A stretch of 64,000 nucleotides of DNA. Origin: Chloroflexota bacterium. GTDB taxonomy: Bacteria > Chloroflexota > Anaerolineae > Caldilineales > Caldilineaceae. Positions within the stretch are counted from its first letter, which is position 1, and the number at the start of each line of letters is the position of its first letter. Positions 1 to 8,921 of this stretch are shown one piece after another. Below the pieces are notes generated by a model that was not told the origin of the DNA, made no database searches, and saw only the letters and a program-made list of their open reading frames with translations. Position numbers and translations under genes: made by a program. Location of the stretch: the NCBI GenBank assembly GCA_016861025.1, contig BOKO01000021.1:1-64000 (forward strand). Reading direction: 5' to 3'.

Positions 1-30
1 AAATGCGGTTATAATCCACGTGGCGTTCAT
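1..30 (-). CDS. N-terminal fragment of an unidentified minus-strand gene, cut by the window edge
   Basis: Read on the minus strand, an ATG at position 30 opens a frame beginning MNATWIITAF that runs off the window. An AAAGGAG Shine-Dalgarno lies about 6 bases upstream, which is the main support for a real start. Only ten codons are visible, so no function can be given. A transposase is possible, because the start region is repeated in inverted orientation 50 bases away, but that is a guess. Confidence 0.4.
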   Translation of the reverse strand, partial: MNATWIITAF

Positions 31-92
31 GGTGCTCTCCTTTGGACGGTTGTTTGGTAACTCCATCCTCTTCGGAGACCCCATGAACGCCA
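21..92. repeat. Inverted repeat duplicating a gene-start region
   Basis: Positions 21-32 and 81-92 are perfect 12-base inverted copies (TGGCGTTCATGG and its complement), separated by 48 bases. The similarity extends inward as GGAGA-type Shine-Dalgarno-like sequence on both sides. Each arm therefore holds a ribosome-binding site and an ATG-AAC-GCC start reading outward. On the plus strand the start at 83 opens only an 18-codon frame ending at the TGA at 137-139. Remnants of a duplicated mobile element or of an inverted gene duplication are both possible. Confidence 0.45.
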
Positions 93-136
93 AATTTCAC
101 CATCGCACAACTAGCAATCAAGGTAATAGTAATATG

Positions 137-197
137 TGAGCGTGGAGGGGTTGTCATTGGGAGATGACGACCCCTCCGTCACTTTCATTTTCATTTA
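137..197 (+). terminator. Probable rho-independent terminator upstream of the two-component system
   Basis: A long imperfect stem pairs about 137-158 with 165-183 (GTGA..GGAGGGG against CCCCTCC..TCAC). It is followed by the T-rich run TTTCATTTTCATTT at 184-197. This would insulate the response regulator gene from upstream plus-strand transcription. Bulges and G-U pairs are present, so its strength is uncertain. Confidence 0.6.
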
Positions 198-252
198 ATC
201 TTCAACGTGTCCAATAGCATCAAATATATCTTTGGGTGGAAGGGGAGCATGG

Positions 253-933
253 ATGCGAGTGTTGGTGGTTGAAGATGAACGCAAAATTGCTGCGTTTATC
301 AAACGAGGACTGGAAGAGAATGCTTATGCGGTTGATGTGGCCTATGATGGCGAAGATGGCTATGCATGGGCGCAATCTTTCCCTTATGACCTCATTATCC
401 TGGATGTGATGTTGCCCAAACTTGACGGTTTTACGCTTTGTCGGCGCCTGCGTGCAGAGGGGAATCAGGCGCAGATCCTGATGCTGACGGCGAAAGATGC
501 TGTGGATGATCGGGTGACCGGGCTGGATGCTGGCGCCGATGATTATCTGGTGAAGCCTTTTGCATTTCGCGAGTTGTTGGCAAGGCTGCGCGCCCTGAGC
601 CGGCGCGGCGGAGAGCAGCGCACAACAATATTGCAGGTGGCTGACCTGACGTTGGATCTGGTTTCGCATCAGGCGATGCGTGGGGGGCGTGCGATTGACT
701 TGACCGCCAAAGAATTCGCCTTGCTGGAATTGCTGATGCGCCATCCGAACCAGATTCTCAGCCGCACCGTCATCGCCGAACATGTCTGGGATTATGACTT
801 CTACAATCAATCGAATGTAGTCGACGTATATATTCGCTATCTGCGCAAAAAGATCGACGATCCGTTCGACCTGAAATTGATCCAGACAATCCGCGGCATG
901 GGGTATCGATTGGCAGACTCGCACCATGATTAG
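253..933 (+). CDS. OmpR/PhoB-type response regulator
   Basis: This 226-residue DNA-binding response regulator is expected to take phosphate from the histidine kinase encoded just downstream and act on target promoters. The N-terminal receiver domain shows the acidic pair after RVLVVEDE, the phosphoacceptor Asp51 in LDVMLPK, and the conserved Lys of the VKPF motif. The C-terminal part (about 130-226) is a winged helix ending in VDVYIRYLRKKID and TIRGMGYRL, typical of the OmpR/PhoB family. I chose the ATG at 253, with GGAAGGGGAG ahead of it, over an upstream in-frame start at 232. It overlaps the kinase gene by 8 bases, so the pair is translationally coupled. The stimulus cannot be read from sequence, but the metal and proton transporters downstream make metal or envelope stress plausible. 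Confidence 0.93.
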   Translation: MRVLVVEDERKIAAFIKRGLEENAYAVDVAYDGEDGYAWAQSFPYDLIILDVMLPKLDGFTLCRRLRAEGNQAQILMLTAKDAVDDRVTGLDAGADDYLVKPFAFRELLARLRALSRRGGEQRTTILQVADLTLDLVSHQAMRGGRAIDLTAKEFALLELLMRHPNQILSRTVIAEHVWDYDFYNQSNVVDVYIRYLRKKIDDPFDLKLIQTIRGMGYRLADSHHD

Positions 934-2371
934 GACTTTGCGGGCGCGTATTGCGTTGCTGGCCGGCGGCCTGATGATGGCCGCATTTGTTGTGCTCGGT
1001 TTATATCTGTTCTTTAGCCTGCGCTTTCAACTCTTGCGTTCGCTCGATGACAATTTGCGCCTCAGCGCGGAACAGTTGTTGCCTACGATCGAGCGAGAAG
1101 ACAATCGCTTTGTGTTTGCACAGGGCGATTTTTCCGGGCAATCGTTGCGTCAACAAGAAGATGTCATTCGTCTGTTATCACCCGATGGACAGATCTGGGC
1201 GCAACAAGGATCGATAGCGATCCCCCCCTCGCTTTCCATGCTTCAGAGTGAGCAAGAACAGTATGCCACCTGGCTGATTCCAGATATTGCGCCGCAGGCT
1301 GAAAATGCACAGGGGAACCACCAGCAAAACGCCGGAGAAAGTGTGCGGGTGTTCACGCTCCCCGTGCGCGTGCAGGGGCAGACAGTGGCCTTCTTGCAGG
1401 TCGCCCGCTCTTTGGAGTCCATCGATGAGGCGCTTCAGACCTTATTGATTCTGCTATTGATCGGCGCGCCGTTTATTGTCGGCGCTGCAGTTGGCGGCGG
1501 CTATTGGCTGGCAGGACGCACCCTCAAGCCGATCGACGTCATCCGACAAAAAGCCGCTGAAATCAGCGCTCACGACCTGAGCCAGCGCCTGAAGCTGGAT
1601 TTGCCGGACGATGAAGTCGGTCGTCTTGCCCAAACATTCGATGACATGCTGGCGCGATTGGAGGATGCCTTTCAGCGTCAACGGCGCTTTGTCTCCGATG
1701 CCTCGCACGAGCTGCGCACACCGCTGGCGATCATCCGAGGGGAGGTCGAGGTTGCGCTGGAACAACCGCGCTCTGCAGAAGCCTATGTGAACATTCTCGA
1801 ATCAGTTCATAGCGAAGTGGAGCGCTTGAATCGATTGACCAATGATCTCTTGTTGTTGGCGCGCAGTGACAACGCTCAGTTGTTTGTGCGCCGCCAGCGC
1901 ATTGATTTGTCCGAACTGATCACGACATTGATTGCCACGCTGGAGAATCGCCTGCATGAAGCGAAGATGACCGTGCAGCTTGATCTGCCCCCAGCGTTGT
2001 GGATCGATGGCGACTTTGATCGATTGCTGCAACTGTTCTTGAACCTGATTGACAATGCGATTCTCTATGCGCCTGGCAGCCGCCTTGCCATCCGCGCCTC
2101 GGTGGTGGAAGGCGCTCCGGTGGTGGTGGTCGCCGACGATGGGCCAGGCATTCCACAGGAGCACTTGCCCCACATCTTTGAACGCTTCTACCGCGTTGAC
2201 GCAGCGCGCAGCAACCAGCCAGGCAATGGGCTAGGGCTGGCGATTGCGCTTGAAATTGCGCGTGCGCATGGCGGTCGCCTGAACGTGGAGAGTGAACCGA
2301 ATGAAGGCGCTACATTTACGTTGTGGTTGCCCGGCGAACCTCAAGCGGGTAGTATACCTCAATCAAAATGA
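926..2371 (+). CDS. HAMP-domain sensor histidine kinase
   Basis: This 481-residue membrane kinase is the partner of the response regulator it overlaps. An N-terminal helix (about 7-30) and a second helix (about 171-197) flank an extracytoplasmic sensor domain of roughly 140 residues that I do not recognise. HAMP follows (about 198-250). The dimerisation domain has the phosphoacceptor His261 in SDASHELRTPL. The ATPase domain has an N box with Asn377 in LIDNA, a G1 box DDGPGIP, an F box FERFYR and a G2 box GNGLGLAI. The order is that of the classical EnvZ/BaeS-like group. A short TGACGGC hairpin (2375-2393) lies between this gene and the next. Confidence 0.93.
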   Translation: MIRTLRARIALLAGGLMMAAFVVLGLYLFFSLRFQLLRSLDDNLRLSAEQLLPTIEREDNRFVFAQGDFSGQSLRQQEDVIRLLSPDGQIWAQQGSIAIPPSLSMLQSEQEQYATWLIPDIAPQAENAQGNHQQNAGESVRVFTLPVRVQGQTVAFLQVARSLESIDEALQTLLILLLIGAPFIVGAAVGGGYWLAGRTLKPIDVIRQKAAEISAHDLSQRLKLDLPDDEVGRLAQTFDDMLARLEDAFQRQRRFVSDASHELRTPLAIIRGEVEVALEQPRSAEAYVNILESVHSEVERLNRLTNDLLLLARSDNAQLFVRRQRIDLSELITTLIATLENRLHEAKMTVQLDLPPALWIDGDFDRLLQLFLNLIDNAILYAPGSRLAIRASVVEGAPVVVVADDGPGIPQEHLPHIFERFYRVDAARSNQPGNGLGLAIALEIARAHGGRLNVESEPNEGATFTLWLPGEPQAGSIPQSK

Positions 2372-2374
2372 TGA

Positions 2375-2393
2375 TGACGGCGGCAAGCCGTCA
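2375..2393 (+). other. Short hairpin between kinase and P-ATPase genes
   Basis: TGACGGC at 2375-2381 pairs perfectly with GCCGTCA at 2387-2393 across a five-base loop. No T tract follows, so it is not a standard terminator. It may be an RNA-processing or partial attenuation site that separates expression of the two-component genes from the transporter genes. Confidence 0.35.
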
Positions 2394-2413
2394 GATAGGA
2401 TTTCTAGCTTGCT

Positions 2414-4966
2414 ATGTCGATGAACCTTCCTGACACGCCGGAGCATCCCGCGAACGCCTACTGGAGCGAATCGCTCGAAACGACCATCAAACGCCTTGAA
2501 ACATCCGTACAGGGTTTACAGAGCGACGAAGCGGCCAGGCGTCTGGAGCGCATCGGGAAAAATTCACTCGATGCGCATGTCCAGATGACACCGCTGCGGC
2601 TCTTTCTGGCGCAATTCAAAAGCCCCATCGTCCTTATCTTGCTATTTGCGACCGGGGTGTCGGCATTTGTCCAGGACTGGACAGATGCGCTCATCATTCT
2701 TGCGATCGTGCTTGGCAGTGCGGTTTTGAGCTTTGCACAAGAATTCAGCGCAACCGGCGCGGTTGCAAAATTGACAGCACAGGTCAACATCAAAACCCGC
2801 GTGCTGCGCGATGGGCAAGCAGCGTCGATTCCGGTGGAGGACGTTGTGCCGGGCGACGTTGTTCTGCTTTCCGCCGGCGCACTCATCCCGGCGGACGGCG
2901 TGCTGATTGAGGCAAAGGATCTTTTTGTCAATCAGGCGGCTTTGACCGGCGAGACTTTTCCTGTCGAGAAGACCCCTGGCGTTGTCGCTGCCGGCGCTTC
3001 GTTGAGCGAACGCACCAACTGCGTCCTGATGGGGACAAGCGTGCGTAGCGGAAGTGGGAAGGCGCTCATCGTCCAGACAGGTGCGCGCACTGCGTATGGG
3101 CAGATCGCCAAACGGTTGACGTTGCGCCCCCCCGAAACAGAATTTGAGCGCGGCATCCGCAAGTTGGGCTATCTCCTGACCGAAGTGATGCTGGTGATGG
3201 TGGTGGCGATTTTTGCGCTCAACGTGTTCTTCCAGAAGCCGGTTTTGGACTCGTTGCTTTTTTCCGTTGCACTGGCGGTCGGGCTGACGCCCCAATTGCT
3301 GCCGGCGGTGATCAATGTCACGTTAGCCAAAGGGTCACAACGGATGGCGCAGCGCGGCGTCATCGTGCGCAGGCTGGCTTCCATCGAGAACTTCGGCAGC
3401 ATGGATATGCTCTGCACCGATAAGACCGGCACCATTACGGCTGGCGTGGTGCGTATGGACTACGCTTATGACGTGCAAGGCAACGATTCACCGGATGTGC
3501 GGCGCGCGGCCTGGTTGAATGCGCATTTCCAGTCGGGCATCGCCAACCCGCTCGACGAAGCCATCGTAGCCTCGGTGCAGGAAACTGCGGCCGACGCCGT
3601 CAAAATCGATGAAATCCCCTATGACTTCACTCGTAAACGGCTGAGCGTTGTCGTGGAGGAGCATGGACGCCGCACATTGATCTGCAAAGGCGCCCTGGAG
3701 AAGGTGCTGGAAGTCTGCACCCAGATCGCTGTCGGCGATGGGCAAACTGACCTGAGCGAACCACAGATGCAGGAGATCCATGCCCGCTACGCCGCCTGGA
3801 GCGCGCAAGGCTATCGTGTGCTGAGCATCGCACAGAAAGAGGTGACGCCGCAGGAGAGTTACACCAAAGACGATGAAGGCGCGCTGGTGCTGATCGGCTT
3901 CTTGCTGTTCTTCGATCCACCAAAGTCGGGCGTCAAAGAAACATTGGCGCGGCTGAAAACGTTGGGCGTCAGCCTGAAGATTATCACCGGCGACAACAAG
4001 CTGGCTGCACGCCACACCGCCGAGGCGATCGGGCTTGCTGATCCTGTCATCCTCACCGGCGCAGAGATCGAGCAACTGCGCGACGAAGCTTTGTGGATCA
4101 GCGCCGAACGCACAGACATCTTCGCCGAAGTGGACCCCAACGAAAAGGAACGCATTATCCTGGCGCTGAAGAAAATGGGACATGTGGTCGGCTATATGGG
4201 TGACGGCATCAACGATGCGCCTTCCCTCCATAGCGCCGATGTGGGCGTTTCGGTTGAAAACGCCGTGGATGTCGCCCGCGAAGCCGCCGATTTTGTGCTG
4301 CTTCGGCAAGACCTGGATGTGCTGGCGGACGGCATCATCGAAGGGCGCAAGACATTCGCCAACACGCTCAAATACGTCTTTATGGCGGTCAGCGCAAATT
4401 TCGGCAATATGTTCAGCGTCGCCGGCGCCTCGCTCTTTCTGCCCTATCTCCCGCTTCTGCCGAAACAGATCCTGTTGATGAACTTTCTCACCGATTTCCC
4501 TGAGATGACCGTTGCGGGCGACAATGTCGATGATGTCTATGTCCAGAAGGCGCATCGCTGGGATGTCAATTTCATTCGCCGGTTTATGTTGATCTTCGGC
4601 CCTCTGAGTTCTGTGTTTGATTACGCCACCTTTGCCGTCTTGTTGTGGTGGTTGAAGCTGCCCGAAGCGGCTTTTCAGACCGGTTGGTTTTTGGAATCGG
4701 TGTTTTCCGCCGCCCTGGTCGTCTTCGTCGTGCGCACGCGTCTGCCCTTCCTGCGGAGCAGACCCAGCCGCGCGCTGCTGTTCGCTACATTCTTCACGCT
4801 GGCGGTTGCATTGGCGCTGCCATACTCGCCTATCGCTCCGGTCTTGGGTTTGACGCCCCTGCCGGCGCAGATTTTAGTCCTTTTGTCCGGCATCGTCGTT
4901 ACGTATGTCATTGCAGCCGAGCTGCTCAAACACTGGTTTTATCAACATTTTCACGATAAGGATTGA
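2414..4966 (+). CDS. mgtA: Magnesium-type P-type ATPase (MgtA/MgtB-like, P3B)
   Basis: This 850-residue membrane pump most resembles MgtA/MgtB, which use ATP to import Mg2+. The sequence shows the TGE actuator motif at 178-180, the phosphorylated Asp336 in CTDKTGT, and the hinge motif GDGINDAP from residue 596. Before the phosphorylation site lies VGLTPQLLPAVINVTLAKG and then IENFGSMDMLCTDKTGT, close in pattern to the MgtA family (VGLTPEMLP...NFGAMD). Hydrophobic segments flank the catalytic core, with four to six at the C-terminus. It follows the two-component genes and ends 3 bases before the VIT1-family gene, so an operon is likely. Substrate is inferred from the family. Another divalent metal is possible, and the gene symbol is therefore tentative. 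Confidence 0.85.
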   Translation: MSMNLPDTPEHPANAYWSESLETTIKRLETSVQGLQSDEAARRLERIGKNSLDAHVQMTPLRLFLAQFKSPIVLILLFATGVSAFVQDWTDALIILAIVLGSAVLSFAQEFSATGAVAKLTAQVNIKTRVLRDGQAASIPVEDVVPGDVVLLSAGALIPADGVLIEAKDLFVNQAALTGETFPVEKTPGVVAAGASLSERTNCVLMGTSVRSGSGKALIVQTGARTAYGQIAKRLTLRPPETEFERGIRKLGYLLTEVMLVMVVAIFALNVFFQKPVLDSLLFSVALAVGLTPQLLPAVINVTLAKGSQRMAQRGVIVRRLASIENFGSMDMLCTDKTGTITAGVVRMDYAYDVQGNDSPDVRRAAWLNAHFQSGIANPLDEAIVASVQETAADAVKIDEIPYDFTRKRLSVVVEEHGRRTLICKGALEKVLEVCTQIAVGDGQTDLSEPQMQEIHARYAAWSAQGYRVLSIAQKEVTPQESYTKDDEGALVLIGFLLFFDPPKSGVKETLARLKTLGVSLKIITGDNKLAARHTAEAIGLADPVILTGAEIEQLRDEALWISAERTDIFAEVDPNEKERIILALKKMGHVVGYMGDGINDAPSLHSADVGVSVENAVDVAREAADFVLLRQDLDVLADGIIEGRKTFANTLKYVFMAVSANFGNMFSVAGASLFLPYLPLLPKQILLMNFLTDFPEMTVAGDNVDDVYVQKAHRWDVNFIRRFMLIFGPLSSVFDYATFAVLLWWLKLPEAAFQTGWFLESVFSAALVVFVVRTRLPFLRSRPSRALLFATFFTLAVALALPYSPIAPVLGLTPLPAQILVLLSGIVVTYVIAAELLKHWFYQHFHDKD

Positions 4967-4969
4967 GAG

Positions 4970-5665
4970 ATGGCTCTAAGTCGACATATTGAACATCATT
5001 TTAACGCAACGGACACCGTGCGCGATATTGTCATCGGCATGTCCGATGGGCTGACCGTGCCTTTTGCACTGGCGGCGGGCATTTCGGGGGCTGTTGCCGC
5101 CACCAACATTGTGGTCACGGCAGGGTTGGCGGAAATCGCCGCCGGCGCCATTTCCATGGGGTTGGGTGGGTACCTGGCCGCCCGCACCGATCGGGAGCAT
5201 TATGAAACCGAACGCCAACGCGAAGAGGATGAAACATACCAGATGCCTGACGCCGAACGCGAAGAGGTGGCACAGATTCTGCGTGAATATGGATTGAGCG
5301 ATGCAGAACTGCAGCCGGTGGTCAATACATTGAGCAACAATCGCAAACAGTGGGTGGATTTTATGATGCGCTTTGAGCTTGGGTTGGAAGAACCGGATCC
5401 CAGGCGTGCCACACGCAGCGCATTGACGATTGCGCTTTCATACATTGCAGGTGGGTTCGTGCCGCTTTCTCCGTATATTTTGATTCCCAACATACAGACA
5501 GCTTTGCTGGTTTCGATCGGCGTCACCTTGTTGGCGCTCTTTGTTTTCGGGTTCGTCAAAGGTCGTTTTACGGGAATTCATCCGTTCCGTAGTGCATTGC
5601 AGACGATCCTGGTTGGCGGGCTGGCAGCGGCGGTTGCTTTTGCGCTGGCGCGTTTGATTGGATAA
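4970..5665 (+). CDS. VIT1/CCC1 family transporter
   Basis: This 231-residue membrane protein belongs to the VIT1/CCC1 family of Fe2+/Mn2+ transporters, which usually work by proton exchange. The N-terminal motif DIVIGMSDGLTVPFALAAG and the following AGAISMGLGGYLAARTD are family hallmarks. A charged stretch (about 75-100, rich in Glu and Arg) matches the cytoplasmic metal-binding domain between helices 2 and 3. Three further hydrophobic segments follow. It lies 3 bases after the P-ATPase gene and its end approaches the next P-ATPase, whose ribosome-binding site follows directly. Together with the Dps gene nearby it points to iron or manganese control. Direction of transport cannot be read here. 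Confidence 0.88.
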   Translation: MALSRHIEHHFNATDTVRDIVIGMSDGLTVPFALAAGISGAVAATNIVVTAGLAEIAAGAISMGLGGYLAARTDREHYETERQREEDETYQMPDAEREEVAQILREYGLSDAELQPVVNTLSNNRKQWVDFMMRFELGLEEPDPRRATRSALTIALSYIAGGFVPLSPYILIPNIQTALLVSIGVTLLALFVFGFVKGRFTGIHPFRSALQTILVGGLAAAVAFALARLIG

Positions 5666-5687
5666 CCGGAAGGAAAGGCGCAACATC

Positions 5688-8018
5688 ATGACCCAACCCA
5701 CAGGTTCTGTCTCTGGCTTAAGCACCGCAGAGGCTGCGGCCCGCCTCAAACAATATGGGCCCAACGCAATTCCAGAAACCAAAACGCATCCGTTTCTCGC
5801 ATTTCTGAAGTTCCTGTGGGGGCCGATCCCCTGGCTGCTCGAAATTACGGTGATTTTGCAGTTGCTGCTTGGCAAGACCGCCGAGGCGATCATCATTGCG
5901 CTGCTCCTCCTCTTCAACGCTGCGTTCAGCGCGATCCAGGCGAAGCGTTCCTCAGATGCGCTGGCGTTGCTGCGACAACACCTCAAGTTGACGGCGCGTG
6001 TGCAGCGTGACGGAAACTGGATTGTCTTGCCCTCCGACCAGCTGGTGCCCGGCGACGTGATTCACATCCGCATGGGGGATCTGCTGCCCGCCGATGTCCA
6101 GCTTCTCGATGGCGATCTCTTGATCGATCAATCGGTCTTGACGGGGGAGGCGCTGCCGGTTGAGGTTTCGGGCGGCGGCAATGGCTACGCAGGCGCAGTG
6201 GTCAAGCATGGCGAGGCCACTGCCACCGTGACCGCAACCGGCACACACACGCGCTTTGGGCGCACGGCGGAGCTGGTGCGCCAGGCGCATACAGCCAGCA
6301 ATCTGGAAAAGGTGATCTTTTCCATCACCAGAGCTCTTGTGATCCTGGCGGCGTTGCTGGCAATCGGCATCATGGTGTACGCGCTGTTGCACCAAACGCC
6401 GTTGCTGCAAATCCTGCCCTTTGCCTTGATTCTGTTGGTGGCGGCGGTGCCTGCGGCATTGCCGGCAACCTTTGCGATCGCCACTGCTTTGGGCGCACAA
6501 GAGTTGTCGCACAAAGGCGTGTTGGTGACCAACCTGACCGCCATCGAAGAGGCGGCGGGCATGGATGTGTTGTGCAGCGACAAAACCGGCACCATTACGC
6601 AAAATCAGCTCGGTGTGGCGCAGCTACGCCCTGATCAGACGCCCACCGAGGAGGCATTGCTCCAATTCGCAGCGATGGCTTGCGATCCATCGACGCAAGA
6701 CCCCATCGATCTCGCCATCCTGAAACGGGCTGAAGAACGCAAGGTGCTGCCCGATTTCTCGCTGCGCACGCAATTTTTGCCCTTTGACCCAGAAACCAAG
6801 CGTTCGGAAGCCTATTTCAACCAAAACAACACGCTTCTGCATGTGGCGAAAGGTGCGCCGCACGCCATCGCCGCCATCTGTCAGGACGCGCCAGCCACCC
6901 TGGATGCAGAGGTCGACGCGCTGGCAGCGCAAGGCTATCGTGTATTGGGCGTGGCGCATGGCGAAGGACAAACCTTGCAGTGGAGCGGTCTGGTCTCCTT
7001 GCAAGACCCGCCGCGTCCCGATTCGGCGGAACTGATCCACCAGCTCCGCGATTGGGGCATCCGCATCGTGATGATCACTGGGGACGGGCTGCCAACCGCG
7101 CAGGCGGTGGCGCGTCAGGTCGGGCTTGGCGACCGCGCCTGCACGGCGCAGGCGTTGACAGCCTCCAATACGACTCTATCCGACTGCGACGTTTTTGCCG
7201 AAGTCCTTCCCGAACACAAATATGCCATTGTACAGACGCTTCAGAAACAGGGGCATATCGTCGGTATGACGGGTGATGGCGTCAATGACGCGCCAGCTTT
7301 GCATCAGGCGCAGGTTGGCGTGGCAGTCGCCAATGCTACAGATGTTGCCAAAGCAGCTGCCAGCCTGGTGCTCACAACACCCGGTCTGGAGAACATCCGC
7401 ACCGCTGTTGAGGTGAGTCGCCAGATCTACCAGCGCATGTTGACCTACACGCTCAACAAAATTATCAAGACGATCTTGCTCGGCCTCTTTCTGAGCCTGG
7501 GCTTGTTGCTGACGGGGGAGATGGTGATCACCCCCCTGCTGGTGGTGCTCTTGATGTTTGCCAATGACTTTGCCACCATGTCGATCGCAACAGACCGCGT
7601 GCGTGCCTCCGACAAACCCAATCGCTGGCAAATTCCTGCGATGGTGATTCCGTCGTTGGCATTGGCGCTGCCGTTGCTGATGCTGGTCTTTGGCATCTAT
7701 TGGTTTGGCCGCAATCTCTTGCATCTCTCTGTCGCCCAACAACAGACGCTCTCCTTTATCACGTTGGTGTTTGTCGGTCAGGGCGTCATTTACCTCATGC
7801 GCGAACAGGGACATTTTTGGGCTTCACGCCCCAGCAACTGGATGATGATCATCTCTGCGCTTGTGCTGGTCATCGGCAGCCTGATGGCGCTCTTGGGCGT
7901 ATTCATGCAGGCTATCCCGCTCGCGGCAGTGGCGACCGCCTTCCTGGGAGTCGGTGGTGCGTTGGTGTTGTTGGATTTTCTCAAAGTCTGGATATTTGGC
8001 CGGCTGCGTCTTCGCTGA
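5688..8018 (+). CDS. Plasma-membrane proton-type P-ATPase (P3A)
   Basis: This 776-residue P-type ATPase most resembles the P3A proton pumps found in fungi, plants and some bacteria and archaea. Its short N-terminal region begins TGSVSGLSTAEAAARLKQYGPNAIPE. It has TGEALPVEV with TGE at 152-154, phosphorylated Asp298 in CSDKTGT, and GDGVNDAP from residue 529. The LPVEVSGG and NLTAIEEAAGMDVLCSDKTGT context favours a proton ATPase over a metal pump. I chose the ATG at 5688 after GGAAGGAAAGG, not the in-frame TTG at 5658 inside the VIT1 gene. It ends the transporter operon. Proton export could energise the adjacent VIT1-type exchanger, but that is inference. Confidence 0.87.
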   Translation: MTQPTGSVSGLSTAEAAARLKQYGPNAIPETKTHPFLAFLKFLWGPIPWLLEITVILQLLLGKTAEAIIIALLLLFNAAFSAIQAKRSSDALALLRQHLKLTARVQRDGNWIVLPSDQLVPGDVIHIRMGDLLPADVQLLDGDLLIDQSVLTGEALPVEVSGGGNGYAGAVVKHGEATATVTATGTHTRFGRTAELVRQAHTASNLEKVIFSITRALVILAALLAIGIMVYALLHQTPLLQILPFALILLVAAVPAALPATFAIATALGAQELSHKGVLVTNLTAIEEAAGMDVLCSDKTGTITQNQLGVAQLRPDQTPTEEALLQFAAMACDPSTQDPIDLAILKRAEERKVLPDFSLRTQFLPFDPETKRSEAYFNQNNTLLHVAKGAPHAIAAICQDAPATLDAEVDALAAQGYRVLGVAHGEGQTLQWSGLVSLQDPPRPDSAELIHQLRDWGIRIVMITGDGLPTAQAVARQVGLGDRACTAQALTASNTTLSDCDVFAEVLPEHKYAIVQTLQKQGHIVGMTGDGVNDAPALHQAQVGVAVANATDVAKAAASLVLTTPGLENIRTAVEVSRQIYQRMLTYTLNKIIKTILLGLFLSLGLLLTGEMVITPLLVVLLMFANDFATMSIATDRVRASDKPNRWQIPAMVIPSLALALPLLMLVFGIYWFGRNLLHLSVAQQQTLSFITLVFVGQGVIYLMREQGHFWASRPSNWMMIISALVLVIGSLMALLGVFMQAIPLAAVATAFLGVGGALVLLDFLKVWIFGRLRLR

Positions 8019-8125
8019 GGGTTACATAAACGCGAAAACCTGTGGGCATTTGCATCTGTTATGTTTCTCTCTTGAAGAGTGCAAGACTCAGTTGGATTTC
8101 AACACTTCGCATGATAAGATTATTT

Positions 8126-8189
8126 CGTAAATATTCAGCTTGTCGTAATGCGATGAATGCACGAAAGACATGATAATTGAATATTTACG
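8126..8189. promoter_or_regulatory. Inverted repeat upstream of dps, candidate operator
   Basis: CGTAAATATTCA at 8126-8137 is repeated in perfect inverse as TGAATATTTACG at 8178-8189, with 40 bases between, 43 bases before the dps start. The spacing suits two half-sites for a looping or dimeric regulator better than an RNA hairpin. I do not recognise it as a Fur, PerR or OxyR box. The core TTCGTAAATATTC is also found at 49620-49632, so chance recurrence must be considered. Confidence 0.4.
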
Positions 8190-8231
8190 TTTCGCTCACG
8201 TGTGTACTTTGGTGCATGAAAGGATGCGACG

Positions 8232-8723
8232 ATGACTATCACAACGGCATTTGCAACACGCAATGATCTTCCTCAAACTACCCGCGAAACCATCATCACG
8301 TTGCTAAATCAACATCTGGCTGACACCTTTGATCTATATAGTCAGACGAAACAGGCGCATTGGAATGTTAAAGGAATGCATTTCATTCAATTGCACGAAC
8401 TGTTCGACGCCCTGGCAGGAAGTGTGCTTGGATATGTTGATGAGATTGCTGAGCGCGCTACGGCGTTAGGCGGCTATGCCAAAGGGACAGCGCGGATGGC
8501 AGCACATAACTCCCGATTGTCAGATTTTCCCGAAACAGTCGTGGAGGGAAAAGAGGTGGTCGCAGTGCTTGCAGAGCGTTATGCTCAGCTCGCTGCTTTT
8601 ACACGCGAGGCAATCGAGACTGCGCTGAAATACGACGATCAAGACACGGCTGACCTGATGATTGAGATATCAAGAGGCCTGGATAAGCATCTCTGGTTCC
8701 TGGAAGCTCATTTGCAGGGTTGA
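8232..8723 (+). CDS. dps: Dps family DNA-binding ferritin
   Basis: This 163-residue protein should form a 12-subunit shell that oxidises Fe2+ with hydrogen peroxide and protects DNA. The ferroxidase signature is present: QTKQAHWNVKGMHFIQLHELFD near residues 37-58, followed by VDEIAERATALGG near 70-82, supplying the His, Asp and Glu ligands shared between subunits. The length is normal for Dps. It is monocistronic, with a 213-base upstream region holding an inverted repeat and a clear terminator 21 bases downstream. The neighbouring VIT1-type transporter gives a consistent iron theme. The N-terminus has no obvious lysine-rich DNA-binding tail, so DNA binding itself is uncertain. Confidence 0.93.
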   Translation: MTITTAFATRNDLPQTTRETIITLLNQHLADTFDLYSQTKQAHWNVKGMHFIQLHELFDALAGSVLGYVDEIAERATALGGYAKGTARMAAHNSRLSDFPETVVEGKEVVAVLAERYAQLAAFTREAIETALKYDDQDTADLMIEISRGLDKHLWFLEAHLQG

Positions 8724-8744
8724 TTCTCCTGAAGTGCCATAAGA

Positions 8745-8784
8745 ACCGGGCTTCTGAACTCCGAGAAGCTCGGTTTTGCTTTTT
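8745..8784 (+). terminator. Rho-independent terminator of dps
   Basis: ACCGGGCTTCT (8745-8755) pairs with AGAAGCTCGGT (8764-8774), with one G-U pair and an eight-base loop, followed by TTTGCTTTTT. It ends the dps transcript. Confidence 0.85.
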
Positions 8785-8921
8785 ACCAAGTTTTTGACAT
8801 AATTTCTTTCACATCTTCTCAATAAACAGGGGGCAACATACGCACACGCCATATCGTGTCCATACACCCTAAAATATGGAGAAGATACTTTCTGCCCGCT
8901 TCAAATTGCTGACATCAAGCG

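Noticed and set aside
3488..4555. 355-residue minus-strand frame opposite the Mg-type P-ATPase
   Set aside because: It shadows conserved catalytic segments and has no recognisable family.
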